A stretch of DNA of 35,318 nucleotides from Verrucomicrobiaceae bacterium (lineage in GTDB: Bacteria; Verrucomicrobiota; Verrucomicrobiia; Verrucomicrobiales; Akkermansiaceae). The stretch is from contig JAIYDP010000451.1 in the NCBI GenBank assembly GCA_027487435.1, positions 1 to 35,318 of the forward strand, given 5' to 3'. Positions 1 to 11,234 of the stretch are shown here, piece by piece (within the stretch, counting starts at the first letter, position 1; each line of letters opens with the position of its first letter). The translations under genes and the position numbers were made by a program. A model generated the notes under the pieces. That model was not told the origin of the DNA. It did no database searches and worked only from the letters and a program-made list of their open reading frames with translations.

Positions 1-1349
1 ACTTGCGGTTGCAGTGGGGTCGTTGATAGATTTTTGATGGAGGAGGATTGTATTTGAGTTGTACACACGCGCGTAAGGTCGCTATCGCACATAAGCGAGC
101 CGTTCCGGAGCCTGCATTCCTATGGGGCCTTCCAAACCTGTTGGGGGCGCCGCACCAAGCGGCTCTTAGCAAAAACGCATAGAACGCAACGTCAAGGCGC
201 AGGGGCGAGCGCCGAACGGCGAACTGGACGCCCCATTTCAGCAGCGTCATCTACAGCGTCAACAGCGCCGCAGGCAACCCGTACCCAAGTGCTCGCTCCC
301 CGCAGCGTCCCCGTCCGCTCGATGCAGCGCTGCTTCAAACTCGACCTCCGCTACCCCAGGAAGAATGGCCTCCGCGCGTGGCTTTAAACTGTACGCAGCC
401 TTGTCTGTCAATGTCAGGTGATTGATGGAATGGAGAATAGTGCGATACAAATGAGGCACACACATCAAATCTTGAGAGATTTTCAGAAAAACTTTTCAAA
501 AATCAAAACCACCTTCATCAGACTGCACAATCGCAGGCTGGTACGGCCGCTTCGGGCGCTCGATCGCCCTCTTTCCAAACGACAAGCACAGGCTGGCCTG
601 GGCGCGTCAGGACTGGTCGTCGTCTGAGCCAGCGCACCCATTGGGACGCATTTTCGTCAGGGAGGCGGCGAATGACCTGCGCGAGTTGGTTGGTGTTGCT
701 TCCACTCGGGGGAGATTACTGGGTGATCGCGGAGGAGAGTGTCGGGGCGACCCGGCGGAGAGAATATTTTTGCAATCGTTGGGTGAGATGAAGGGGAACG
801 AAATCAATGAAGCGCAACATGCAAAATTGCCATCAAGCGAATCGAAAGGTCAGCAGCACAACTGATGACGAAAACATAGCGGAGCACGGCAATGGAGTGC
901 CTACAAGCTCTTCTCGAGACTGCTTATCTTTTTCCGCTTGTCCTTCGACGCTTGAGATGATTCCATTGGCAAGAACGGCCTTTCGACTTCCGCATCAGCC
1001 ATCAATCAACGCAATACGATTCACATGCTCGGAAGCTTATCTAGCGCCGCCCTCGCAAACGGAAAATTACACCCCTTTCCGCTTGCGCGGTTCATTTCGT
1101 CCAACCCGTAGCGCGCAATGATGACCTGTTGGGGTCAATCAAAAACAGACGCTGCAGCCGGTACGTTTTGAAATTTGGCACGAGCAACGTTCCGCTGAGT
1201 GGGTCAAGGCGCGAAAAGAGAGAGGAGGGAGATTGCTCGGGCGGAAAAACTCTGCTTGGAAGAAGCGAAGAGACTCCAAGCCCGTCGGAACTTAGTGGCT
1301 CCTCCTTCTTCGGTCGAGGGAGCAAAACGTCAGAACATGCGGCACAGAG

Positions 1350-1417
1350 CCGACGCGCCCAGCGAGGCGTCGGGGCCTTGGAAAAGTCTGCCCCTGACGC
1401 CTCGCTGTGTGCGTCGG
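1350..1417. repeat. Long imperfect foldback (68-nt hairpin)
   Basis: The left arm 1350-1376 pairs with the right arm 1390-1417. CCGACGC (1350-1356) pairs with GCGTCGG (1411-1417). CAGCGAGGCGTC (1360-1371) pairs with GACGCCTCGCTG (1396-1407). GGGGC (1372-1376) pairs with GCCCC (1390-1394). There is one mismatch next to a G-U pair (1357-1359 against 1408-1410), one bulged T (1395), and a 13-nt loop (1377-1389). About 26 base pairs form, mostly G-C. The size resembles a small-RNA precursor or a foldback element remnant; its function is unknown. Confidence 0.8.
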
Positions 1418-1555
1418 TCGTGAGGAACGAGGCATGTGAGGTTTTGCTGCCCAGACCAACAGAAGGGAAGAGCCACTGAGCTGCGCTAGACTTGATGCCC
1501 CATCAAAAAGGGGGGAGAGAAAAGAGGGAAGGATGCATTTACGAGGGGTTCCAGG

Positions 1556-1585
1556 TTGGCGAAGCTCCCGTCGCCAATGGCGACG
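1556..1585. repeat. Overlapping, mutually exclusive short hairpins
   Basis: TTGGCGA (1556-1562) can pair with TCGCCAA (1571-1577). The overlapping CGTCGCCA (1569-1576) can instead pair with TGGCGACG (1578-1585) around a single A, an almost perfect 17-nt palindrome. The two structures share bases and cannot coexist. No gene is supported around them, so a regulatory switch is only a possibility. Confidence 0.45.
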
Positions 1586-3052
1586 AAAAGGATGACGAGG
1601 GGTGCGCCTGTCGCTGCGTTTCTGGTACTTGAGCCTACATGACTTGACATCAAATTGAATAAACAAGGGTTTGGAAGTGCGATGACATCAATCGGAGGGT
1701 CACGAAGCCAAAGAGAACATAAACTAATAGAAGCAAGAATCTGGTGAGGGGCTGTCAAAAAAAGGAGCAAGAAATGGGTCGAATCGCTCGTACAAGGCGG
1801 CACGCGCAGCCGCTTCGACTGACGCCGACGTCTCAGGCTGCAGGCTTGGGTTGCTGGGTCTCATTTCCGCTGCGTCGATCATCACGACGAGGAGATGGAG
1901 CTAACGAATTGGATGGGGGGGGGGTGAATGCGCCAGAGGGCGCGAAAAGGAGGTAAGATATCCTTTCTGTACGTGATTGCCTTTGAAATAGAGTTTTGCT
2001 CACAATGGAGGAAGTCGCTGCAACGCGCGTGGCCTCGACAATGACCGGGGCAAGAGCGCAGGGGGAGGAAAATCTTGACGAGTGCGGGGGGAGATTGAGG
2101 GGAGATCACAAGACATTTTTGGCGACTTGCTTGTATCTTTTCACGACCTTGAGGCGTCAAAAGAAGCAGGAAAACTCATGAGCGAGAATTCTATTCAAGA
2201 CGGTGATGTGAGCAGTGTTGGAGTTCCTAACGGGACGGGATGGGGGGGTGTACATCTTCAACGTTGAAGCAGGGGCGATCGGGAAAGAAGGGAAACACAT
2301 TTGACTCCTTGCACGCCGCATCCCCTGACTCATTAACAAACAGCACCAATTTTGTGATGTGAACCGAAGCCGTACGATGGAATGAGGCAGCCGTACTCGT
2401 CGTTGAAAGGTTCCAAGACTGAAACGATAGACTGAATGACCTAATTGGTTAAACAAGGCAAGGAAAGACTGCTGTACTTGGATGTAAGGGTTTCTGTGGT
2501 CTGGGAGGTCGTGAAAGTTCACAAGGACGTCGCTGCTGCTTGATTCACTTCGATACTTGTGAAACTTGTTCGACGCAGTGAAGTCAACAGCTGCACCCAG
2601 CATGAGTCGGACAGTTGTACAGCGCATTACCAAGAAGCAATCTTACTGCATCGAACTCGCTTGATTGGAGGTACGATTGAACTTGGCGAGCACTTCGTGT
2701 TGGAGCTGAGCGTCATATTCGTTAGGATTCGCGTCTTTTACCTTTCACCTTAGCAGCACACATCGCCACGAAAAGAACTGTACTGAGAACGCCACAAATG
2801 AGAAAAAAAGAGATCATTCAAGACAACTGAAGCAATTGATGTTGACGTTGATGGTGATGGTGACCTTCGAATTTAGACACCGTCTATTTCAGACGCCAAT
2901 TCGTCTGAATTTAGTCAACTTTACGCTTGGATAGTGTGAGGTCTAACATTTGGGGTGTGATTTGGGAGGGAGAAGCTTTCTCACTTCGTTCAACTCTAAT
3001 TTCTTTTCATTGCTTGTTATTTTCCATAATTAACTTGTCCTTTCGTTGAACC

Positions 3053-3349
3053 ATGCTGTCAAAGGTTTTCGCCCCAAAGACCATGCTCTGGAATGTACGT
3101 GACCGCTTCTTGTAGATGATCAGCAACATTGTATGTTTGCTGTGACTGTTGGATATCGAATTTTTGTTGAAGCGATTGTGCGGTCTCTTTTCTTGTTATT
3201 TTCCCCACTCTGATAATCGAAAGGTGCATGGACGTGACTTGAACAAGGCCCTCGGCATTTCTGGCGAAGAGAACCAGGAAGCTGTCATCCACAAAATGGC
3301 TGCATCCAAGATGTTCTGGGGCACTCTCTCCCGCGGAATGGACGATTAA
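3053..3349 (+). CDS. Small protein of unknown function (55 aa, two exons)
   Basis: Exon 1 (3053-3094) encodes 14 residues starting MLSKVFAPK. A 129-nt GT-AG intron (3095-3223, starting GTACGTG and ending CGAAAG) is followed by exon 2 (3224-3349), which encodes 41 residues ending SRGMDD before TAA. Both exons are in phase 0. I do not recognise the family. The basic, amphipathic start could be a mitochondrial signal or a membrane anchor, but that is inference. A TTGTTA motif lies 33 nt upstream of the ATG, as in several neighbours. The intron is about four times longer than typical here; I found no clear snoRNA boxes in it. It converges with the TBC gene (94 bp between stops). Confidence 0.5.
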
Positions 3350-3443
3350 GTCAAGTCCGAATGTCAATCTGTGTTTGTAAAGCCTTACGTCATATTTTTT
3401 CTAAGAATTCTTCATAAATAGGATCAACGACTCGAATACAACT

Positions 3444-5336
3444 TCAATAAACTATGGAATTGATCATTGCCCGCTGGAATAACGCTTCAATTCTGCCGGC
3501 TTTGCAAATGCGCACTGCTTCTCTGAAAGCATGGACTGGAACTTTTCCGAAGGGACAACAATCTAACAGAGTGAGCGCAGTCTCTCGTTTCAAAACTGAT
3601 TCGATGTGCTGGAAGAGCTCTTCCTCATCGATTGCTTGCTCGTGGAGGTTTGACAGCAAAACCATACAGTCCTCAAATGGGGCCCCTAGCAGCTGTGGTG
3701 CGAAGTACTTCAGAAGACCTTCAACATGAGAAGTTTGTGTATAGAGACACTCTTCACCAAGTGCAGCTCGAATCATCATGCCTTCGCCCTCAAGAAAGTA
3801 AAGATCCCAGACGTGTGACGCTACGTCAAGCTTCAGAGTCTTCGTGTAAGCGGGGAGCAGCCTTGAGAATAAGGACCATCAGGTCGACTGCCAACCAGTT
3901 CAAGATGTACATGTCTGGCTTGATTTCATTCTCAGAGAAATGATGCTTCAAGTTCGGCCTATCGAATGAGCATTGAATTCTTATTCAAACAAATTCTCCT
4001 CGAAGAAGTATTCGTAGATAGAGAAGCGAATCTCAATCTGCTCCATATCCATTCTGAAAAACGACAAGAAATAATGGCTGTGAAGCATGTTGGCCAAGCA
4101 CACAAAGGCGGGGAAAGTGTCCATGTAAAGCAACAGCATGCCTCCCAAAAACGACATTCCTTGCACGTAACCAACGTCGGGGCGATAAAACGCGTAAGCT
4201 GCAAGGACCTCTCTGAGGGCATCTCCTAAAGGTCCACCATGGAAGAACTGAAGGTCTCTGAACTAGGGAATTGGATAGATTTGTCGTTGAAAACCGTTCT
4301 GGGGATGTCCTTCTCCAGCACCTTGATCGAGTTTTCAGCGCCCAAATAATCCCCTTCTTTTCCAGATGAAACGGCTTCAAGAGCCCTTCTTGCATGGCCA
4401 CGGAAAATTTCAAACAGCTCTAGGACGATGTCAAGTCAACAATAACAAGCATACGCTCTGTGATCTGCAGACTGTTCCCGATCGCTTTCGGCCATACTTC
4501 GCATCTGATATTGCTTGGGACGCCTTGCCAACAGAGATCCATAACCTCCTTTGTCTTCCTCCTTGCAATTGTGAGGAGAGCACGTCTGAACCACACTTCG
4601 CCTCCCACGAAGGCAAGACATCGTTTGTCCAAGTAGAACGAAGACGTAGTAGCTGCTCCTCTCGTTGAATTCGTTGAGAATCCCTCTTCCTTTCTTTTCT
4701 TTCCCCTTCCTCATGAGGAGTTAACTCAAAATCTACTCTTGGCTATCTCTAAATTTCTTTGCAACTGCTCGACCCAAAATTCTCGTTCGTTTTCGTCATC
4801 AGCGACCAGGTCTAAAGATCTACTTACTCCCACCTACTTATCAGAACACAAAAGTTTAGAAAAACCAGTGACAGGCACAGCTCATCGCGAGGACAAAGCA
4901 TTCCAGATGGTGGTGGCCTTTGAAATACTCGAGTTCTTTTCCCTCTATATATTGCTTCAATATCTGCTAGGAGCATGGACTTTGGCTCAGATTTTCGGTC
5001 GACGTCCTATCTCATCAGATCTGGAAAATTGGCGTTGAGAACCTGCCACAGAACTCGTGAACAATCTGCACTGAGCCATACCCATCGAGGATGAGGATTT
5101 CCCATTCTTCCATGCTTCACGAAGGAAGCACCTCGATTAAGAACAAGGCGATTGACTTCATCTGGGGAAATAACTTGGACCATGGCCCACTTCCCCTTCT
5201 CTTCCTCGGACGACGCCAACGATACAGGGACAGGACTGATTATTGCTTCCTCTGGCCCTTGGCCAGGGCTTCGGGACGGAGGCGTCCTCGAGGGCGATGT
5301 TCCGCGTTCGACAGCTTGATCAAATCGTTGTTTCAT
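3444..5336 (-). CDS. TBC-domain Rab GTPase-activating protein with N-terminal PH-like domain
   Basis: Likely a GAP for a Rab GTPase in membrane traffic. After about 60 low-complexity residues, a PH-like module begins (HGRMGNPHPRWVWLS, then YRGKRTRVFQ and SRSLDLVADDENEREFW). The TBC domain follows: LCWQGVPSNIRCEVW, AIGNSLQIT, the arginine finger in EKDIPRTF, the glutamine finger in GYVQGMSF, then KPDMYILNW and HVWDLYFLEGEG. Both catalytic fingers are present. At least nine introns of 32-39 nt are needed, for example those that yield ITEQLFEIF, ENLPNLKHH and NWLLPAYTKTL. The TBC part most resembles TBC1D12/14. The start is the first in-frame ATG at 5336; the frame is open a little further upstream. 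It diverges from TRAP-alpha. Confidence 0.9.
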
Positions 5337-5559
5337 GAACAAACAGAGCGAAAATTAAGTCTTTAATATTCCAAATCAGGAATTTTCGCAACAATTAGAC
5401 AGTTCTAATCCACTCCAGCCAGACCAAAAATGCAAAATTGAGCACTCTTTGGCAGTTTTGTCTGCAAGTTTTTTTCGCCCTTGTTCTATTTTCGCCCAAC
5501 TTTGTTCTTTAATTTTCGACGAAATAATTTAATTTCGTAGCCTCCCTCCTCTGTGAAGT
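5337..5559. promoter_or_regulatory. Divergent promoter region, TBC / TRAP-alpha
   Basis: These 223 bp separate the start codons of two divergent genes and are clearly more AT-rich than the flanking exons. TTGTTC lies directly before the TBC start codon, and another TTGTTC lies about 60 bp upstream of TRAP-alpha. A short inverted repeat, CGAAAT...ATTTCG, lies near 5519-5536. No TATA box is convincing. Confidence 0.4.
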
Positions 5560-6591
5560 ATGCGAGCGGCGTTGTGCTCTTTGCTGTTTCTCCTGGCTGG
5601 TATTAGCGTTTCATTTCAGTCTAAGTCGCTACAGGCGCGTTCGTAGTTGCACAGGAAGAAGCGTTTGAGGTTCCTACGGAACCAGAGACAGGCTCCAGTG
5701 ACGATGAGCTAACAATCTACTCGCTGAAGCCAGCTGCTGAAGTTTCGACGACAGTACACTTTCCAGACGCACCCGATGGGAGTAGAATGACTTCTTTTTA
5801 ACTCAAATTTACCAGAATTCACTCTGGGAGAGGCTGTTGACGTAATTTTTGGTTTCAAGAACGAGGGCAATCGATATTTTAACGTCACCAATGTATTCGG
5901 TTCCTTGAACTCGCCCATCGAATACAACTTTCACATTCAGAACGTATTTACTCCGCCATTTCTCCTCGTAACTTAGCCAGTTTACCGACTTCAATCCTCA
6001 CGTCATTGTGAGCCCTGCGGAAGAGGTTACTGTCATGTACAGAATGTTCCCCGACGCCTCTCTGGATGTTGATCGCGATTTCTTGCTCACCCTGCAAACG
6101 ATCTATGGTGACCAGGATGGGGAGTATTTCCGGAGTGTTGTCTTTAATGGCACCGTGCGTTTCATTGAGGCATCGAGCACATTCAACTCGAGGCAATTCT
6201 TCTCTGCTTTTGCTGTAGTTTCTTTCCTCTCCATCATTGGCTTTGCCGTGTACCAAGGGTCCCGCAAAGTTATCAAGCCCTCGAAAAAGGGCAAGGCGCA
6301 AGCTGCTGCGGAGTCCCAAACGTCGGGAAGCGAGTGGAGTGCGTCTTTGGTGAGATATTTTCTTTGCATGTGCATGCAACTACAAGTGCGGTGTGGCGCT
6401 AATTGTGCTCCATACCTTGACAAACGTTGCGAAAATAATTGGGCACTGTTCTTATGGCTCGGTGAGGGAAGCATGTGATCCGACGTCACGCTGCAGTTGC
6501 TACATATTTTTATATCTACTACATCTCAGCTTTTCATCTTATCTTGCAGAATCACTCTGTGTCCAAGCCATCGAAAAGGAAGGCCCAATAA
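5560..6591 (+). CDS. SSR1: Translocon-associated protein alpha subunit (TRAP-alpha / SSR1)
   Basis: A single-pass ER membrane protein that assists the Sec61 translocon. It starts with a signal peptide (MRALCSLLFLLAG, completed across a 35-nt intron). An acidic stretch (ETGSSDDE) and the conserved lumenal domain follow: TTVHFPDAP, GEAVDVIFGFKNEG, YNFHIQNFTDFNPHV and VSPAEEVTVMYRMFPD. Possible N-glycosylation sites lie in FNVTN and FNGTV. The membrane segment is FFSAFAVVSFLSIIGFAVY, followed by a lysine-rich cytosolic tail ending KPSKRKAQ before TAA. Introns are about 34-37 nt except the last, 6350-6549, which is 200 nt and carries an H/ACA snoRNA candidate. Tail-to-tail with PGD (106 bp between stops). 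Confidence 0.92.
6376..6507 (+). ncRNA. Intron-encoded H/ACA box snoRNA candidate
   Basis: This lies wholly within the last TRAP-alpha intron (6350-6549). Hairpin 1: lower stem GCAAC (6376-6380) with GTTGC (6426-6430); upper stem GGTGTGG (6390-6396) with CCATACC (6410-6416); 9-nt pockets on each side. The hinge AAAATA (6432-6437) fits the H box ANANNA, 15 nt below the upper stem. Hairpin 2: lower stem GCACTG (6443-6448) with CAGTTGC (6494-6500, one bulge); upper stem GGCTCGG (6456-6462) with CCGA-C-GTC (6480-6487). The ACA box is at 6502-6504, 14 nt below the upper stem and right after the lower stem. Length, hinge and both 14-15-nt spacings match the known H/ACA architecture. No search was run; it would guide pseudouridylation if real. 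Confidence 0.65.
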
Positions 6592-6697
6592 ATTATTCTT
6601 TGAACCCATGTAAACTCTGCTGTAATCCTGTTGTGTTCTATAGTACAGAAGCTGTAGATCTCTTCATTAGGTCATTCACAGTCACATTTCAACGCCC

Positions 6698-8372
<1,675 letters not shown>

Positions 8373-8423
8373 CTCAACAATTGAAGCAAAGCGAGCCTCG
8401 TGCACTTAACAAACAAAAGTTTG

Positions 8424-10240
8424 TTATCTTTTTATTGTCAAAATTGTGGTTGCGATGCGATTCGACATTTTTAGGAAATTTCGATCGTTTCCGTACGATC
8501 CAATCAGCTGCAGTCCAATGGGCGGTTCTCCAGCTCTAACTGGGAATGGCAGAGAAATGCTGGGGAGACCTTGAGAGTCAAATTGAATGAGTACGGGGAC
8601 CCGCAAGACTTGAGGGTACTGTCATCACATCATTGGCGTAGGATAACAATGGTGCCTCTTCCCTGGACTCCTTCAAAGAAGGAGCCGTTTTGTAAGATGT
8701 TGGCGTCAGGAGGACATCAACTCTGCTCTTGGACGTCACAAGAGGCTGTGAATCCTTACTAGGGCATCATCGAATTCCATGGAAATCATTCGTCTCAGGA
8801 CTTGTGCTTTTTCGTAGTATGACTTGTAAGAGCTACTGGAGAGTACGAAGCTGCCAGTCAGAATTCGCCTTTTCACTTCGAGTCCGAAACCTGACGTCCG
8901 ACTCCTTGTCACCATGTCATGAAAAGCTTGAACGCCAACGCAATCGATGCTAGGTTGTTCCTGCCGCCCTGGAGCTGCGTCAGAAACGCCGTTTTGTCGT
9001 CCCATGCTACCGTAACGGACTCCATCGTATCGAGCGAGATTTGAGGAGGCTTCCGCTTGGGCGATGATGTAGTAAACAGGCACAGACAGGGGCAATGACG
9101 GTACGGACAATTCGACAACTTCATGTCCCGCAGTGGCAAGGTGACACACAGCCGAGTCCCATGCGGAGCGAATCGGCGTTGAAAGCTCTTCAACATTGCA
9201 TTCCTTTCTCGTCAACGTCGATATTACCCCAATCACCCTGATGACCCCGACTCTCAAAGGCGCGACCGAGAGCTCCTCAGCGGGGAGAACATCAATGCTG
9301 GAGCTGTCTTTTGGGTCGGCGCCATACAGGATGCCTTGAGCGTAAAGAAAAGCGTACTAAATGCGCCACTGGCAAGGTCCTCGACGTCTTCGACATCATG
9401 CCCAAACAACGAAGCTGTGTCGAGCGACGAAGCGTATGCAATCATCCCGTACCGACTGACGGAGCCGTACGAAGGCTTAAAGCCGACGACGCTGTCTGTC
9501 AGTTCAAAAGAGCAGGTCGCACCCGCAGTAGGCAGCGGGCAGCCGCACGCTACCACCAGTGTCTGTTCCAACAGACCTTTTGGGTCAAATAGAAGATGAT
9601 CTGATACAATGGAACTGCTCCCATCGCAACGGCTGCTGCACTGCCCCCCGAAGATCCTCCCGTAACATGATTGCCACCTTGATGTAAGAAAGGCTTTGAA
9701 GCGGACAACCAGGTATACTTGGATTGATGACAGGCCCAAAGAAGCTATGCACGTTTGCAGAACCCATGGCAAACTCGTCAAGATTCGTCTTCCCAATAAT
9801 GACGGCACCAGCGTCCTTCAGCTTCCGTACAACCGTTGCATCGAATGGAGAGCAGTAATCTAAACAGATCATTGAGTCCAAGTCCGGTCTACTGGATAGA
9901 ATCTTTGATCCGCACGTCGTTCGAGTGTGCCGCATTGAAAAGATATCTTTGATTGCAATCGGCACACCTTCTAAGGAGCTGCGCGCATCGCAATTTCCCA
10001 GCCTTGAATCACTTTCTTTCGCTGCTGCTAGTGCCGACTCTTCAAGCGTGGAAATGAATGCATTTGATGACGAATTTCGAACCTGATGCCTTAGATTGAC
10101 TTTCAATCCAAACCACCTTTTGAATCGCAATGGACACAAGTTCCTCTGATGAAGCAGACTTTGATTTCAACACCTTTTGGATCTAATGGTTAGAGATTCA
10201 CCCATAGTGATGAGCAAACCTGTTTCAGAGTTTGCGCCAT
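8424..10240 (-). CDS. gatA: Glutamyl-tRNA(Gln) amidotransferase subunit A
   Basis: The amidase subunit that supplies ammonia for converting Glu-tRNA(Gln) to Gln-tRNA(Gln) in mitochondria or plastids. The Ser-cis-Ser-Lys triad is visible: lysine in GVPIAIKD, serine in VTGGSSGGSAAAVA, serine in TDTGGSVRLPA. Other landmarks are DATVVRKLKDAGAVIIGKTN, DEFAMGS, EASSNLARYDGVRY, GFGLEVKRRILTGSFVLS and the tail GEPPIGLQLIGSYG. About eleven introns of 31-45 nt restore the frame. The N-terminus (MAQTLKQ...) lacks an obvious transit peptide, which is odd if the protein is organellar; an unspotted upstream exon is unlikely because NudC starts 28 bp away. No gatB or gatC lies nearby. Confidence 0.95.
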
Positions 10241-10267
10241 TTTAAATATTGGGATCTCGCTGTTATC
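10241..10267. promoter_or_regulatory. 27-bp bidirectional promoter between gatA and NudC
   Basis: Only 27 bp separate the ATG of gatA (10240, minus) from the ATG of NudC (10268, plus). CTGTTA (10260-10265) ends two bases before the NudC ATG. The opposite side has TTTAAATA. Transcription of one or both genes must start within the other's 5' region, or the 5' UTRs must be nearly absent. Confidence 0.6.
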
Positions 10268-11179
10268 ATGGTTCTCGATTACAGCAAGTTCGACAAGATC
10301 GACGTGAGTGATTCTGACTCAGACGATGAGAAGAAGAGACCGCAGGGTACGGATTTCGCACGTTAATGTCAATGATAATGCAGCCGTGCGACAGCCTCCT
10401 CCTTCCATGGACGCCTTGGATGAGAAAACGAAGGCACAGATCCTTGCTCAGAACCCCGAACTTGCTTCTAAGGTTGGATTGGATTTTGGTATCATAACGT
10501 CAAGATACCTGGACTTAAGCCAATCAAGATGACGGAAACTAATGAAAAGGACAAGAAACGAAAGCAATTCAAGCACAATGGCATGTATTTTCGCGTTGCT
10601 GCTTAGAAAATCAGGCAGGCTTATCTACGAATGGGACCAGACCATCGAAGAAGTCAACATTTATATCGATCCTCCAGCAGGAGTGACAAAGGATGTGCTG
10701 GAAATAGTTATCCAACCGAAGCGTGTATCCGTTGGCGTGAAGTCGACGCCCCCCTACATCAACGTCTGCAGCTTTCATCTATTTTCACCGTCATCAGGAA
10801 GAACTGTTCGGCCGAGTCAAAGTTAAGGAGAGCTTTTGGACGATTGGTTTTTCCGCGTGTGTTGCTATTTTGATGCGCTAGAGGATGGCGAGCTGCACAT
10901 CACGCTGCAGAAGATGCTCAAAGCAGAGACTTGGGAGTGCGTCTTCATGTAAGAACTTCCCCATCGGCGATGACGCGCAGTGGTCATGATCAACTGGACC
11001 CGTTGTCGTCCACAGAAGCGCGAAAGCAGATCCTCCTCGAACGATTCCAAGAGGAGGTTGAGCGCGCCGACAGCAGATGCTGACATCGGCAGAACCCTGG
11101 TTTTGATTTCTCCAACGCAACATTCAACGGAATGGTCCCTGATGCACGGGATTTCATGGGTGGAGTGAAATACTCATGA
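10268..11179 (+). CDS. NUDC: NudC-family CS-domain co-chaperone
   Basis: NudC proteins act with Hsp90 and dynein/LIS1 in protein folding and nuclear movement. The predicted protein is about 220 residues. An acidic, charged N-terminus (DVSDSDSDDEKKR) and a helical linker come first. The CS (p23-like) domain follows: YEWDQTIEEVNIYIDPP, EIVIQPKRVSVGVK, GRVKVKESFWTIEDGE and LHITLQKMLKAETWECVF. The C-terminus ARKQILLERFQEENPGFDFS closely resembles the NudC tail (KKQEILKKF...HPEMDFS). Seven introns of 31-38 nt are required, for example one between WTI and EDG. Start ATG 10268 is the first possible codon after the 27-bp gap to gatA. Tail-to-tail with V-ATPase C (55 bp). Confidence 0.92.
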
Positions 11180-11234
11180 GCGAGTAGAGTGTAATCTATG
11201 TTAAGACTAGTGATAATGACATAAGTACAGCAGC

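Larger units (their letters stand above)
1..3052. other. Gene-free left end, no supported coding sequence
   Basis: I see no gene here on either strand. The longest open frames (about 60-158 codons) have no recognisable domain and cannot be joined into a conserved protein with the roughly 35-nt introns that work everywhere else. No tRNA, 5S, U2 or U6 signature was found. The stretch does contain a 68-nt foldback (1350-1417), overlapping short stem-loops (1556-1585), and a G10 run near 1919. The contrast with the gene-packed remainder suggests an intergenic island, decayed DNA or a non-coding transcript, but the sequence does not decide between these. Confidence 0.6.

Noticed and set aside
2157..2633. 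158-codon minus-strand ORF
   Set aside because: No domain, no matching exon neighbours and no conserved pattern recognised; length alone is not enough.
3966..4229. Plus-strand ORF within the TBC gene
   Set aside because: Shadow of the minus-strand exon carrying GYVQGMSF.
6376..6430. Specific rRNA target for snoRNA hairpin 1
   Set aside because: The pocket sequences did not match any rRNA stretch I could recall convincingly, so no target is proposed.
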